Assembly: GCF_003121985.1 (NCBI RefSeq)
Contig: NZ_QEWP01000027.1
Location: 1 to 39,303, forward strand
DNA: 39,303 nucleotides
Reading direction: 5' to 3'
Origin: Marinilabilia rubra
GTDB taxonomy: Bacteria > Bacteroidota > Bacteroidia > Bacteroidales > Marinilabiliaceae
In this document: in pieces, positions 7,743-16,615 of the stretch
Layout of the letters: each line of letters begins with the position of its first letter
Numbering within the stretch: position 1 is the first letter of the stretch
Position numbers and translations under genes: made by a program
Notes under the pieces: model-generated
The model's database searches: none
What the model was told of the DNA's origin: nothing
What the model saw: only the letters and a program-made list of their open reading frames with translations

Positions 7743-10232
7743 ATGAATCTAGCAGAACTCACAAATGGCCAGGAGGGAGTAATTGTTAAAGTAAAAGGCC
7801 ATGGCGCTTTTAGGAAACGCATTATCGAAATGGGATTTGTAAAGGGGAAGAGAGTAACCGTTATCAAAAATGCCCCGCTCAAAGACCCCATCGAATACAA
7901 GGTAATGGACTATAAGGTTTCCCTGCGCCGCAGCGAGGCCAGTCTTATTGAGGTGGTCTCCAGCGAAGAAGCAAAATCGCTGGAAACCGCAAATTACCAG
8001 GGAACCACCAATGATGATATACTTACACGGCAAGCCACAGAGAGACGAAAAACCATCAATGTAGCGTTGGTTGGAAATCCCAACTGCGGGAAGACCACTA
8101 TTTTTAATCAAGCCAGTGGGGCCAATGAACATGTGGGCAACTACAGCGGTGTTACCATCGATATAAAAACAGGCTATTTCTACCATAAGGATTATACTTT
8201 AAAAGTATCTGACCTTCCGGGCACCTATTCTCTTTCAGCGTACAGTCCGGAAGAAGTATATGTAAGGGAGCACATCAGCTATGAAACACCGGATATTATC
8301 ATAAATGTGGTTGATGCTTCCAATCTCGAGCGCAACCTTTATCTCACCTCCCAGCTCATTGACATGGACGTGCGAACAGTAGTGGCACTTAACATGTACG
8401 ATGACCTTCAGAAAAAGGGAGACAAGATTGACCACCATAATATGGGGACATTGTTGGGCATTCCTTTCGTTCCGACTGTTGGATATAGAGGAAAAGGCAT
8501 CAGTGAATTGTTTGAAATGGTGGTCAACGTTTATGAAGACAAAATTGAAAAGGCCAGACGCGTTAAAATAAACTATGGAGAGCATATTGAGATGGCCATT
8601 GCAGCCATCGAAAACACCACCAAAGATTTCCCTGAACTAACCAGCAAAGTATCGCCACGTTTTCTGGCTATAAAGTTACTTGAAAAAGACAATGTTTTTC
8701 AGGAACAACTTTCAGATGCCAGATTCGAACCGATTCTAAAAGAAACCGGAGAACAAATTCATAAGCTGGAAAAGAATTTTCAGGAAGACTCCGAAACAGT
8801 CATTACAGATTCGCGATATGGTTTCATTGCGGGAGCGATGAAAGAAACTTACAAAGAAAATCCCAGGCAGCGGAGAAGAAAAACAGAAATAATTGATACC
8901 GTTCTAACACATCGATTATTCGGGTTTCCGTTTTTCTTTCTATTCATATGGATTATGTTTCAGGCAACGTTCAAGCTGGGAGAGTATCCAATGAACTGGA
9001 TAGAAGAAGGAGTTTCCTATCTATCAGGATTAGCTTCTTCCACCTTACCGCCAGGCCCTTTTACCGATTTGATAGTTGACGGAATTTTAGGAGGAGTAGG
9101 AGGTGTTATCGTTTTTCTGCCTAACATCCTTATCCTTTTCTTTTTCATCTCTTTCATGGAAGACACCGGGTACATGGCCAGGGCAGCATTCATCATGGAC
9201 AAGGTAATGCATAAAATTGGATTACATGGTAAATCTTTCATCCCTTTGATAATGGGATTTGGATGTAATGTTCCTGCTATAATGTCAACCCGGACCATAG
9301 AAGATAAGAATAACAGGCTGCTCACAATGCTCATTAATCCTTTCATGTCATGCAGTGCGCGGCTACCGGTTTACATTCTGCTTATTGGTGCCTTTTTTCC
9401 TGATCATCCGGGAACAGTTCTTTTTGCACTTTATGCTATAGGGATTCTGCTGGCTGTTATTGTTGCGCGCATCTTTAAGCGATTTGTATTCAAAAAAAGC
9501 GACACCCCCTTTGTAATGGAACTACCGCCTTATCGACTGCCAACTTTAAAAAGCACCAGCAGACACATGTGGTTCAAGGGTAGCCAGTATTTGAAAAAAA
9601 TGGGAGGCGTTATCATGGTAGCTTCCATTATTATCTGGTTTTTGGGCTACTATCCAAGACAAAATGAAGCTACAAAAGCCATTGAAGCCCAAAAACAGGA
9701 GTTGGTTCAGAAATACGATGAAATTAAAGATGTTGCAGATGGTGAATTACAAGAGAAATTAGAAGAGGAACAATCCGAAAAGCTCAGTCAGCTTAAGCAC
9801 CTGAAAGAAAAATTAAGACATGAAGGCAGTTATATTGGACAGATTGGGAAGGCGATCGAGCCGGCAATCGAGCCACTGGGTTTTGACTGGAAAATGGGAG
9901 TTAGTCTGCTAAGCGGCGTGGCCGCCAAAGAAATTGTGGTAAGTACCATGGCCGTTCTTTACCAGGCTGATGATAGTGAAACCAGCGGTAATTCTCATTT
10001 GATTGAACAACTTCAGAATGACACTTATCCGGACGGGACACCTGTTTTCACGTCATTGACAGCCTTTTCTTTTTTGATTTTCACATTGGTATACTTTCCA
10101 TGTGTAGCTGTAATAGCAGCCATTAGAAAAGAGTCAGCTTCCTGGAAATGGGCTGTATTTACCATTTTTTACACAACCGGATTGGCATATTTATTGTCAT
10201 TAATAATATACCAGACAGGACAGCTGTTCTAG
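7743..10232 (+). CDS. feoB: Fused FeoA-FeoB ferrous iron transporter
   Basis: An 829-aa inner-membrane Fe(II) transporter. Residues 1-75 are a FeoA (SH3-like) domain fused to the N-terminus, a common Bacteroidota arrangement. The GTPase domain follows with G1 GNPNCGKTT (111-119), G2 GVTID, G3 DLPGTYS and G4 NMYD. The helical membrane part starts at about 390 and contains the two Gate regions, including GFGCNVPAIMSTR and SCSARLPVY. A charged coiled coil of about 50 residues (about 640-700) interrupts the last third before the conserved LSGVAAKEIVVSTMAVLY. A Cys-rich FeoB partner gene follows. Start ATG gives a complete FeoA domain. Confidence 0.95.
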   Translation: MNLAELTNGQEGVIVKVKGHGAFRKRIIEMGFVKGKRVTVIKNAPLKDPIEYKVMDYKVSLRRSEASLIEVVSSEEAKSLETANYQGTTNDDILTRQATERRKTINVALVGNPNCGKTTIFNQASGANEHVGNYSGVTIDIKTGYFYHKDYTLKVSDLPGTYSLSAYSPEEVYVREHISYETPDIIINVVDASNLERNLYLTSQLIDMDVRTVVALNMYDDLQKKGDKIDHHNMGTLLGIPFVPTVGYRGKGISELFEMVVNVYEDKIEKARRVKINYGEHIEMAIAAIENTTKDFPELTSKVSPRFLAIKLLEKDNVFQEQLSDARFEPILKETGEQIHKLEKNFQEDSETVITDSRYGFIAGAMKETYKENPRQRRRKTEIIDTVLTHRLFGFPFFFLFIWIMFQATFKLGEYPMNWIEEGVSYLSGLASSTLPPGPFTDLIVDGILGGVGGVIVFLPNILILFFFISFMEDTGYMARAAFIMDKVMHKIGLHGKSFIPLIMGFGCNVPAIMSTRTIEDKNNRLLTMLINPFMSCSARLPVYILLIGAFFPDHPGTVLFALYAIGILLAVIVARIFKRFVFKKSDTPFVMELPPYRLPTLKSTSRHMWFKGSQYLKKMGGVIMVASIIIWFLGYYPRQNEATKAIEAQKQELVQKYDEIKDVADGELQEKLEEEQSEKLSQLKHLKEKLRHEGSYIGQIGKAIEPAIEPLGFDWKMGVSLLSGVAAKEIVVSTMAVLYQADDSETSGNSHLIEQLQNDTYPDGTPVFTSLTAFSFLIFTLVYFPCVAVIAAIRKESASWKWAVFTIFYTTGLAYLLSLIIYQTGQLF

Positions 10233-10272
10233 GCTGATTGTCAGATTGCAGATTTATGAGCACAAACAGAAT

Positions 10273-10345
10273 ACAATAGATCGTAAGATTTTTGGACACC
10301 TGCCTGACAGCAGTCAGGTAAGATTTAAGACAAATCGTATAATAT
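10273..10345 (+). repeat. Dispersed repeat copy R2
   Basis: Closely matches R3 at 30118-30195 over its whole length: AATAGATCGT start, ACACCTGCCTGA, CAGTCAG, AAGATTTAAG and CAAATCnTATAA end. A CCTGAC/GTCAGG hairpin lies at its centre. It sits directly downstream of feoB and upstream of the Cys-rich partner gene. Confidence 0.65.
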
Positions 10346-10407
10346 TAACAACCAAGGCTTAAAACAACCACACATAATTCCAAAAACTTGATTTATAGCT
10401 TTTTTGC

Positions 10408-10428
10408 AAAAGTTTAACGGAGTATTGA
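10408..10428 (+). promoter_or_regulatory. Conserved 21-bp block upstream of the Cys-rich gene
   Basis: A 21-bp block containing AGTTTAACGGAGTATTGA is identical to 30254-30274. In both places it follows the dispersed repeat by about 60 bp and ends about 30 bp before an ATG. The matched spacing suggests it belongs to the 5' control region, or that the repeat unit extends to this point. Its function is unknown. Confidence 0.45.
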
Positions 10429-10457
10429 GAATATATAACACCATTAAAACAAACCAT

Positions 10458-10664
10458 ATGATACAGGAGATTTTGACAGGAATTACAGTGACAGGAGCGT
10501 TTGTTTACACGATTTATTCCTTTTGGAAAACTATGTTTGCCGGCAGCGGCAGTGCCTGCGGCGGAGGTTGTCCTTCATGCGAGGCTAAAAATCTATTAAT
10601 CAAAGACATCAACCAGAGCGGCAGGAAGCCTAACTTTAATAGTTTTAAACCTTTTAAACAATGA
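10458..10664 (+). CDS. FeoB-associated Cys-rich membrane protein
   Basis: A 68-aa protein with one N-terminal transmembrane helix (about 3-25) followed by a Cys/Gly motif, SACGGGCPSCEAK, and a short basic tail. Small membrane proteins with a CxxxCxxC-type cluster next to feoB are recognised as FeoB-associated and probably help ferrous iron handling at the membrane. I chose the ATG at 10458, because the in-frame upstream ATG at 10404 would add 18 residues before the membrane helix and overlap the conserved 21-bp block. It is followed by a hairpin terminator. Confidence 0.8.
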   Translation: MIQEILTGITVTGAFVYTIYSFWKTMFAGSGSACGGGCPSCEAKNLLIKDINQSGRKPNFNSFKPFKQ

Positions 10665-10669
10665 CAAAC

Positions 10670-10742
10670 CGACGCGCAGGTGACACGGTCAATAATACTG
10701 GATTCTAAAATCCATCTCCCATGTTAACTGCGCGCCGTTTTT
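10670..10742 (+). terminator. Long-loop terminator after the Cys-rich gene
   Basis: CGACGCGCAG (10670-10679) pairs with CTGCGCGCCG (10728-10737) with one mismatch. It encloses a ~48-nt loop that holds a smaller GGATT/AATCC hairpin, and it is followed by five Ts. It may be bidirectional, serving the convergent pepD gene too. Confidence 0.6.
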
Positions 10743-10779
10743 GCCAGGTATTCTACTGGCCTGTTTTAAGTTTCTTCTA

Positions 10780-12237
10780 TTACTTCAGGTTTTTCAATAT
10801 ATCCAGAAGGTGATCCCAGAATTTACGAACGGTTTCAATATCCAATCGCTCATCAGGAGAATGAGCACCTTTGATGGTTGGCCCAATGGAAATCATATCC
10901 ATATCAGGGTATTTCTGCAGGAAAAGGCCACACTCTAGTCCGGCATGAATAGCCTTCACTTCAGGTTCATTTCCAAACAGTTTTTTGTAAGTAGATACAG
11001 AAACATCCAAAACAGGTGATTCCATGTTTGGCTCCCATCCGGGATAACCGTCAGAATGCTCAACCCGGGCACCGGCCAATTCGAAAACACTGCTCACCAT
11101 GTTAGAAATATCGTCCCTTGCGCTTTCCACAGAACTACGCTGACTTGTCGTTACCAAAATCTCGTCTTCCTTCAACTTCACCGATGCCAAATTGGTAGAT
11201 GTTTCAACCAGTCCATCAATTTCCTGACTCCAGGCCATAACACCATGAGGACAAGCATAAATAGCATTTAACAATCTGTTCTGAAAATTAGCCGAAAAAA
11301 GCTCTTCAGGCTGATCGCAAGACCCCATCCAAAGCTTAACACCGGAATCCGTGTGTCTAAATTCCTGCTCAACATCATGCGCCAGAACATTCAATGCCAC
11401 ACGCGCCTCTTCTTTGAATTTCGAAGGCACCATTCCTATTGCAGAGGCTTCGCGTGCAATCGCATTTCGTAAATTACCACCATCTATACCGGCCAGTCTG
11501 AATCCCAGGTCGCGGTTTAATTTTCTGAGAAGGCGAACCAGAATTTTGTTGGCATTGCCAAGCCCTTTATGAATGTCATCACCCGAGTGACCTCCTTTCA
11601 ATCCGGTTACTTTTATTTCCAGTGCAGTATATCCCTCCGGGACACTTTCATAATCAGGTTTTAGATAAGCCAGCGTATCGATTCCCCCGGCGCAACCAAT
11701 AAACAACTCACCCTCATCTTCTGAATCGAGATTGATTAAAGTGCGACCTTTAAAAAAGCCCTCACCAAGGTTAAAAGCCCCTGTAAGCCCGGTTTCTTCA
11801 TCCACGGTAAAAAGACATTCAAGAGGAGGATGCGGAATATCATCGGATGTCAAAAGCGCAAGTTGAGCAGCAATTCCAATCCCGTCGTCAGCGCCAAGTG
11901 TGGTTCCGTCTGCTTTAATCCATCCGCCATCCCTGACTGCGATAATAGGATCGACAAAGAAATCGTGTTGTTTATCGTTGTTCTTCTCTCCCACCATATC
12001 AACATGTGACTGCAAAACAACGGTTTTCCGGTCTTCCATGCCTGGAGAGGCCGGTTTTGAAATCAGAACATTTCCAATTTTATCACGTTTCCCTTCGAAA
12101 CCGTTCTGCTCAGCAAATTCAAGTAGCCAGTCTACTATTTTTTCTTCATGCCTGGAAGGTCTTGGAACTTGACATATCTGATCAAAATAATCCCACAATT
12201 TGGCAGGATATAGTCCTTCAAAAATTTGGTTTATCAT
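10780..12237 (-). CDS. pepD: Aminoacyl-histidine dipeptidase (M20 family)
   Basis: A 485-aa cytosolic metallopeptidase of the PepD (M20C) type, cleaving Xaa-His dipeptides such as carnosine and other short peptides. The di-zinc site motifs are visible in order: SHVDMV (first His), LGADDGIG (bridging Asp), DEETGLTGA (catalytic Glu plus a metal Glu), and near the C-terminus IHAGLECGLF and GAHSPDERL. The lid domain lies between, with the typical GGHSGDDIHKG segment at about 215. Length is typical (about 480-490). It lies downstream of the SirB1-like and phosphorylase genes on the same strand, with a 74-bp gap. Confidence 0.92.
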   Translation of the reverse strand: MINQIFEGLYPAKLWDYFDQICQVPRPSRHEEKIVDWLLEFAEQNGFEGKRDKIGNVLISKPASPGMEDRKTVVLQSHVDMVGEKNNDKQHDFFVDPIIAVRDGGWIKADGTTLGADDGIGIAAQLALLTSDDIPHPPLECLFTVDEETGLTGAFNLGEGFFKGRTLINLDSEDEGELFIGCAGGIDTLAYLKPDYESVPEGYTALEIKVTGLKGGHSGDDIHKGLGNANKILVRLLRKLNRDLGFRLAGIDGGNLRNAIAREASAIGMVPSKFKEEARVALNVLAHDVEQEFRHTDSGVKLWMGSCDQPEELFSANFQNRLLNAIYACPHGVMAWSQEIDGLVETSTNLASVKLKEDEILVTTSQRSSVESARDDISNMVSSVFELAGARVEHSDGYPGWEPNMESPVLDVSVSTYKKLFGNEPEVKAIHAGLECGLFLQKYPDMDMISIGPTIKGAHSPDERLDIETVRKFWDHLLDILKNLK

Positions 12238-12311
12238 TTATTTAGGTGTTTTATTTTTATAAAGATGCAAGTGTATGCTAATAGCAGGTTTTCGCCCATA
12301 AAACGCGAAAA

Positions 12312-13196
12312 CTAAAACATGGAATCTTCATCAATTATAGCCAGCAACTCCCTGATTTCTTCGATTTTCACCAATTGGCCTGCATGTTCATAAGCCACCA
12401 TAAGGTTATTCAGCACCCTTCGAATGGTTTCAATGTTAGAGCATGGCTCATAATAAGCATAACGAGGTTCAAGCTTTTGTTGCTTAATAAAGTGCTCAAT
12501 TTCTTTACGCCCCAGAACAGCTCCTTTGTTAATAGGGTTTATATAAAACAAAACAGAAGATTCTTCCCTGACCAAAATTCCGGAAGCAGGTCCGGGCTCA
12601 TCCATAAAGGCCAAAATAAAATTTTTAGGAAGGTTCACGCCGTAGATCGGCAGTCCAAGACGATTGGCAATCACCGAATAAATAATGGAAAGCGAGATGG
12701 GATTTCCTTTACGGGTATCCAGCACATCACAAATAAAAGAGTTTTGCGGTGCCAGGAAATTGCTGTTGTTTCGCGAAAATCCGTGAACATCAAAAAGTAT
12801 ATGATTAATGATCCTTACTTTTTCAAGAGCTGTGAGGTGTTCATTCAACTCAAGCCATATGTCTTTCCGGAGTTTATTAATTGATTCATCAACATCATCA
12901 AAAGTCAGCTCGGGGTACTGGTATTTTGAAACAAGCCACGCCCCAGTCAACAAATCATCCCCGTTAAAAGTAACCCAGGCTTTGAATCGCTTTTTTACAT
13001 CCCTGAATTGGATCGAGTGGATGATGTTTTCGATTCTTTCCTGAAAAAGTCCGTCAGCATGATCCTCCCAGGCCTTTTCAAGCTCGGGGACTACCTCCAC
13101 ATCTGCCTTCAGCAATTCATCCTCAACCGATTGAAAAATCTCATCACTTGGGTCATCCAGCAAGGTAATCAATGCTTTTATTCTGTCATTTTCCAT
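12312..13196 (-). CDS. SirB1/transglutaminase-like protein
   Basis: A 294-aa soluble protein of the SirB1-like family. The transglutaminase-like domain occupies about 85-250, with FLAPQNSFICDVLDTRKGNPISLSIIYSVIANRLGLPIYGVNLPKNFIL as its core (given here by key parts: the Asn-Ser-Phe-Ile-Cys stretch, GNPISLS, LGLP and GVNLP). The N-terminal 80 residues are helical. The C-terminal ~40 residues form a TPR-like helix pair, as in other SirB1 proteins. Biochemical function is not established for the family. The phosphorylase gene ends 14 bp upstream, so the two are probably co-transcribed. Confidence 0.8.
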   Translation of the reverse strand: MENDRIKALITLLDDPSDEIFQSVEDELLKADVEVVPELEKAWEDHADGLFQERIENIIHSIQFRDVKKRFKAWVTFNGDDLLTGAWLVSKYQYPELTFDDVDESINKLRKDIWLELNEHLTALEKVRIINHILFDVHGFSRNNSNFLAPQNSFICDVLDTRKGNPISLSIIYSVIANRLGLPIYGVNLPKNFILAFMDEPGPASGILVREESSVLFYINPINKGAVLGRKEIEHFIKQQKLEPRYAYYEPCSNIETIRRVLNNLMVAYEHAGQLVKIEEIRELLAIIDEDSMF

Positions 13197-13210
13197 ATCT
13201 CTCAGAAACC

Positions 13211-14086
13211 TTATCGGGATAAACGATCCAGCACATACTGAATCAATGTTTTAATCACAGGTTTGTAATCTTCACTTGCGGTTCCGGCATTTCGGTTGGC
13301 AATAATGGCGCAAACAGTAGCTGCTTTATGTCCCAAAAGAGCCGATAAGCCATAAATGGCCGAACACTCCATTTCATAATTGGTAATTCGTTTCTCCCCA
13401 AACCTGAAGTCAGAAAGCTTTTCATTTATGTCAGCATCTTGCAAAGGCAACCGAAGCACTCTGCCCTGAGGTCCATAAAAACCCGGTGCAGAAATGGTTA
13501 CACCAGTATAAACATTTTCGCCATGCAAAAGGTTGAATAACCCTTTGTCGGCCTCAACCACATAAGGCCTTGTTAGCCTTGGCGACCAGGATATATCTTC
13601 AATCAATTGCTTCTCAAATTCCAAATCAGAATTTTTTTCGCAGCCTTCATAAAAATTCAACACCCCGTCAAACCCGATCGCACTTTGACTTAACAACCAG
13701 CTGTCAACCGGCAGATCTTCCTGCAAAGAACCGGAAGTGCCTATTCTGACTATGTTAATAGATTTCTGTTGTTGTTTGACTTTCCGGGTTGCAAAGTCCA
13801 CATTCACCAGGGCATCCAGCTCATTAAGGACGATGTCGATATTATCTGTCCCAATTCCGGTAGAAAGAACCGTAAAGCGGGTATCCCGGTATACTCCTGT
13901 TCGGGAGACAAACTCACGGTTATTGGAAGAAAATTCAATACTGTCAAAAAAGGCTGCCACCGTCTCCACTCTTCCGGGATCCCCCACGAGTATGACGTTA
14001 GGGGCCAACTCATCCGGCTTAATATGCAGATGAAAAACGGATCCGTCAGGATTTATTATAAGTTCAGATTCTTCTATTCTTCTCAT
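13211..14086 (-). CDS. Nucleoside phosphorylase (uridine phosphorylase-like)
   Basis: A 291-aa PNP/UDP family phosphorylase that splits a nucleoside with phosphate to base and ribose-1-phosphate. Visible family features are the phosphate-binding start LVGDPGRVETVA (about 33), the central STGIGTDNIDIVLNEL, the RIGTSGSLQEDL glycine loop, and the NYEMECSAIYGLSALLG segment. In that segment Met-Glu contacts the ribose. The MEC form and overall length favour a uridine-phosphorylase-like enzyme, but base specificity cannot be fixed by eye. It is the first gene of the phosphorylase-SirB1-pepD set. Confidence 0.85.
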   Translation of the reverse strand: MRRIEESELIINPDGSVFHLHIKPDELAPNVILVGDPGRVETVAAFFDSIEFSSNNREFVSRTGVYRDTRFTVLSTGIGTDNIDIVLNELDALVNVDFATRKVKQQQKSINIVRIGTSGSLQEDLPVDSWLLSQSAIGFDGVLNFYEGCEKNSDLEFEKQLIEDISWSPRLTRPYVVEADKGLFNLLHGENVYTGVTISAPGFYGPQGRVLRLPLQDADINEKLSDFRFGEKRITNYEMECSAIYGLSALLGHKAATVCAIIANRNAGTASEDYKPVIKTLIQYVLDRLSR

Positions 14087-14637
14087 ATTTTCAGATTTTA
14101 AAATCTAAAGGAATTCAGATGAAACGATCACAGCACAGAGCTCACACAAATTACATTTATAAGTATCTCTATGCATGCAACCTCAGATCTTAAAAACATT
14201 TTTCATGCTGATAAAAACACATGACTCAACAGTTATATTCAAAATAAGCGAAAATTATTGTAATATGAAACCAGCAGGCCTTCAATTATGGAAAAATTGG
14301 GGCATCCATGAACCATATAAGAGATTTTAAATATCCACGGATGGTTAGATTTTTAGATGTAAGATAAACTCAATATCGATGATAATTTGTACTTTATTAC
14401 AAATTGCGCATTGCAGATAAGTAGATAACCAACAGGCAACTATAAACGCTTAACGAAGCCCTCCGATATAGATCGTTAGATTTTTCCCGGACATCGTTAT
14501 TAGAGCCAGGCAAGGATAGACAGAAGTTTTAGAGACAGAAGAAGGTAATGGACTGACAGATCATGCTACCATAATTGTCTGTCTTATATAAAAATCTGTT
14601 CCCAAAAATTCGAAGAATAGGATTCGACAAATATTTT
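14087..14637. other. Divergent gap with repeat fragments
   Basis: About 550 bp without a credible gene. It contains short pieces related to the R1-R3 dispersed repeat, such as GATATAGATCGTTAGATTTTT near 14465 (given in part) and GGTTAGATTTTTAGATG near 14344. The rest shows no structure I could recognise. Confidence 0.4.
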
Positions 14638-14645
14638 TACTTTTG
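14638..14645 (+). promoter_or_regulatory. -7 box of the DUF4293 gene
   Basis: TACTTTTG followed by CAC, 20 bp upstream of the ATG. No good -33 TTG at 19-21 bp was found, so only the -7 element is supported. Confidence 0.45.
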
Positions 14646-14665
14646 CACAAAAAAACAGAAACATT

Positions 14666-15133
14666 ATGATTCAACGCATTCAAAGTATATTCTTACTCGT
14701 AGCAGCCATATTGAGCGGCAGCCTGTTCTTTCTGTCAATGGCAGAGATGGCGAATATGGAAGATCTTTATGAGCTTACCTGGAGAGGCATCTATGAAGTA
14801 GAAGCCGAAGGGGCGGCCCAGCTGGTTATGCCGGGATGGGCATTATCCATATTAACAGGGCTTACCACTCTGGTTTCATTAATAACCATCTTCCTCTTTA
14901 AGAAACGACTGATTCAAATTCGCCTGTGTGCCTTGAACTTAGGCTTTTTACTGGGACTATCAGGGATGATTTATTACATGGGAAAAACCGGTGCAAAAGA
15001 ACTGAGAGCTACTGAATTGTCCTTCAACTGGCCGTTGGTATTGCCATTGGTGGCTATGGTATTTGTTTACCTGGCCCTAAGGGCAATTGGCAAAGATGAA
15101 GCTTTGATAAGATCTATGGACCGGATAAGATAG
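14666..15133 (+). CDS. DUF4293 family membrane protein
   Basis: A 155-aa integral membrane protein of the Bacteroidota-restricted DUF4293 family (role unknown). It starts MIQRIQSIFLL, the typical family N-terminus. Four transmembrane helices are visible at about 5-25, 53-73, 82-103 and 120-138, with a ~25-residue acidic extracytoplasmic loop between the first two. It is monocistronic, with a -7 box 20 bp upstream, and ends at a large inverted repeat shared with the convergent sucB. Confidence 0.85.
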   Translation: MIQRIQSIFLLVAAILSGSLFFLSMAEMANMEDLYELTWRGIYEVEAEGAAQLVMPGWALSILTGLTTLVSLITIFLFKKRLIQIRLCALNLGFLLGLSGMIYYMGKTGAKELRATELSFNWPLVLPLVAMVFVYLALRAIGKDEALIRSMDRIR

Positions 15134-15137
15134 TGGT

Positions 15138-15196
15138 TAGTGGTTAGAGAATAGTAGATAGTTATTTGTTGGCTATCTACTATTCTCTAACCACTA
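15138..15196. terminator. 24-bp perfect inverted repeat between convergent genes
   Basis: 15138-15161 and 15173-15196 are perfect reverse complements (24 bp, 11-nt loop), made of the words GGTTAG, GAATAG and TAGATAG. It lies between the convergent DUF4293 and sucB stops and probably acts as a bidirectional transcription end, although it lacks a long T-run. The words resemble the low-complexity repeats in other gaps. Confidence 0.55.
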
Positions 15197-15211
15197 TAAA
15201 CTATCCACTAT

Positions 15212-16507
15212 TCAAAGATTCAGTAAATCTGCCAAAGGATCTCCTCCTCCATAAAGCAAATTCTCAGGCTTTTCAAGCATTTTTTTAACATCCATAAGGA
15301 ATCCAACAGAATCTTTGCCATCAATCAACCGGTGGTCGTAGCTTAATGCGGTGTACATAACGGGACGCACTTCCACTTTTCCATCCACTGCCACCGGCCT
15401 CTCGACGATATTATGCATACCCAGAATGGCCGATTGGGGGGGATTTATCAGGGGGGTGGATAGCATAGATCCAAAAACGCCTCCATTGGTTATGGTAAAA
15501 GTCCCTCCAGACATTTCTTCTAAAGAAATTTTACCTGCGCGTGCTTTTTTGGCCAGCTCCTTCAGTTCAATCTCTATCTGAGCAAGGGATAGTTTATCCA
15601 CATTTCGAATAACCGGCACCATCAATCCTTTAGGAGTTTGGACAGCTACTGATATATCAACATACTGAGGAGTAACAATTTCCTCTTTGTCAATCATACT
15701 GTTGACCTTAGGCCGCATCTTCAAGGCCAGCGCGGATGCTTTCAGGAAGAATGACATAAATCCCAGCTTAAGGCCGTGTTTCTCCACAAATTTATCCTGG
15801 TATTTTTTGCGAATCTCCATCACTCCCGACATATCCACTTCATTAAAAGTGGTAAGCATGGCCGTTTCGTTCTTTACACTTACGAGTCTTTGACTAAGCT
15901 TTTTGCGTAGCTGAGTCATTTTCTCCCTCTTTTCCGAGCGGTCGGGCTCTTCACTCCCTCCCATTGAAGGCTTTGCAGATACACCCTCAATAACAGCATC
16001 CACATCAGACACTGATAATTTTTTCAATCCCTCCACAATATCATCGACCGAAAGTCCTGCTGCTTTCATTTTTTCACGTGCAAGTGGCGTTGGCCTCACT
16101 TTGTCATTTTTTACATCACTTTTCTTATCTGACTGGGAAGCAGCTTTTTCTGAAGCATTGGATTCCGGCTCTTTTTTCGTTTCCTCTTTTATCTCTTCTT
16201 TGGGCTCTTCCTTCTTTTGTTGAGCTTCTTCTTCCTCAGCTTCGTCAGGCTCTTCCTCCTCATCCGGCACCTTCACAGAGGTATCAATGCGACAAGCTAC
16301 ATCCCCTACTGAAACGGTGGTTCCCTCTTCTACATCAATGGAAATTTTGCCGCTTTTAGGCGCATTAAGCATTAATGTAGCCTTGTCTGATTCAATTTCA
16401 GCCAGATCCTGATCTTTTTGAACCAGATCTCCATCAGACACCAGCCAATTGGCCAATTCAACTTCAGTTATAGATTCTCCCGGACTTGGTACTTTAACAT
16501 CTATCAT
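15212..16507 (-). CDS. sucB: 2-oxoglutarate dehydrogenase E2 (dihydrolipoyl succinyltransferase)
   Basis: A 431-aa E2 subunit that moves the succinyl group from lipoate to CoA. Domains in order: a lipoyl domain (1-75) with the modified Lys42 in ESDKATL; an acidic Glu/Lys-rich linker (about 80-130); an E3/E1-binding domain with [15 protein letters not shown] (about 138-172); and the acyltransferase core (about 195-431) with the catalytic HRLIDG motif in [13 protein letters not shown]. It is the second gene after sucA on the same strand, 108 bp downstream. The E3 subunit is not in the window. Confidence 0.94.
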   Translation of the reverse strand: MIDVKVPSPGESITEVELANWLVSDGDLVQKDQDLAEIESDKATLMLNAPKSGKISIDVEEGTTVSVGDVACRIDTSVKVPDEEEEPDEAEEEEAQQKKEEPKEEIKEETKKEPESNASEKAASQSDKKSDVKNDKVRPTPLAREKMKAAGLSVDDIVEGLKKLSVSDVDAVIEGVSAKPSMGGSEEPDRSEKREKMTQLRKKLSQRLVSVKNETAMLTTFNEVDMSGVMEIRKKYQDKFVEKHGLKLGFMSFFLKASALALKMRPKVNSMIDKEEIVTPQYVDISVAVQTPKGLMVPVIRNVDKLSLAQIEIELKELAKKARAGKISLEEMSGGTFTITNGGVFGSMLSTPLINPPQSAILGMHNIVERPVAVDGKVEVRPVMYTALSYDHRLIDGKDSVGFLMDVKKMLEKPENLLYGGGDPLADLLNL

Positions 16508-16615
16508 GATTGGGAATATTTTGATCTTTTTTATTCAGTTAATGATTATGCTTTAAATAATTCAAAAATAGCCCTTCTTCTAACTTCTGTCTCATAAACT
16601 TCTGCCTGTACTTAC

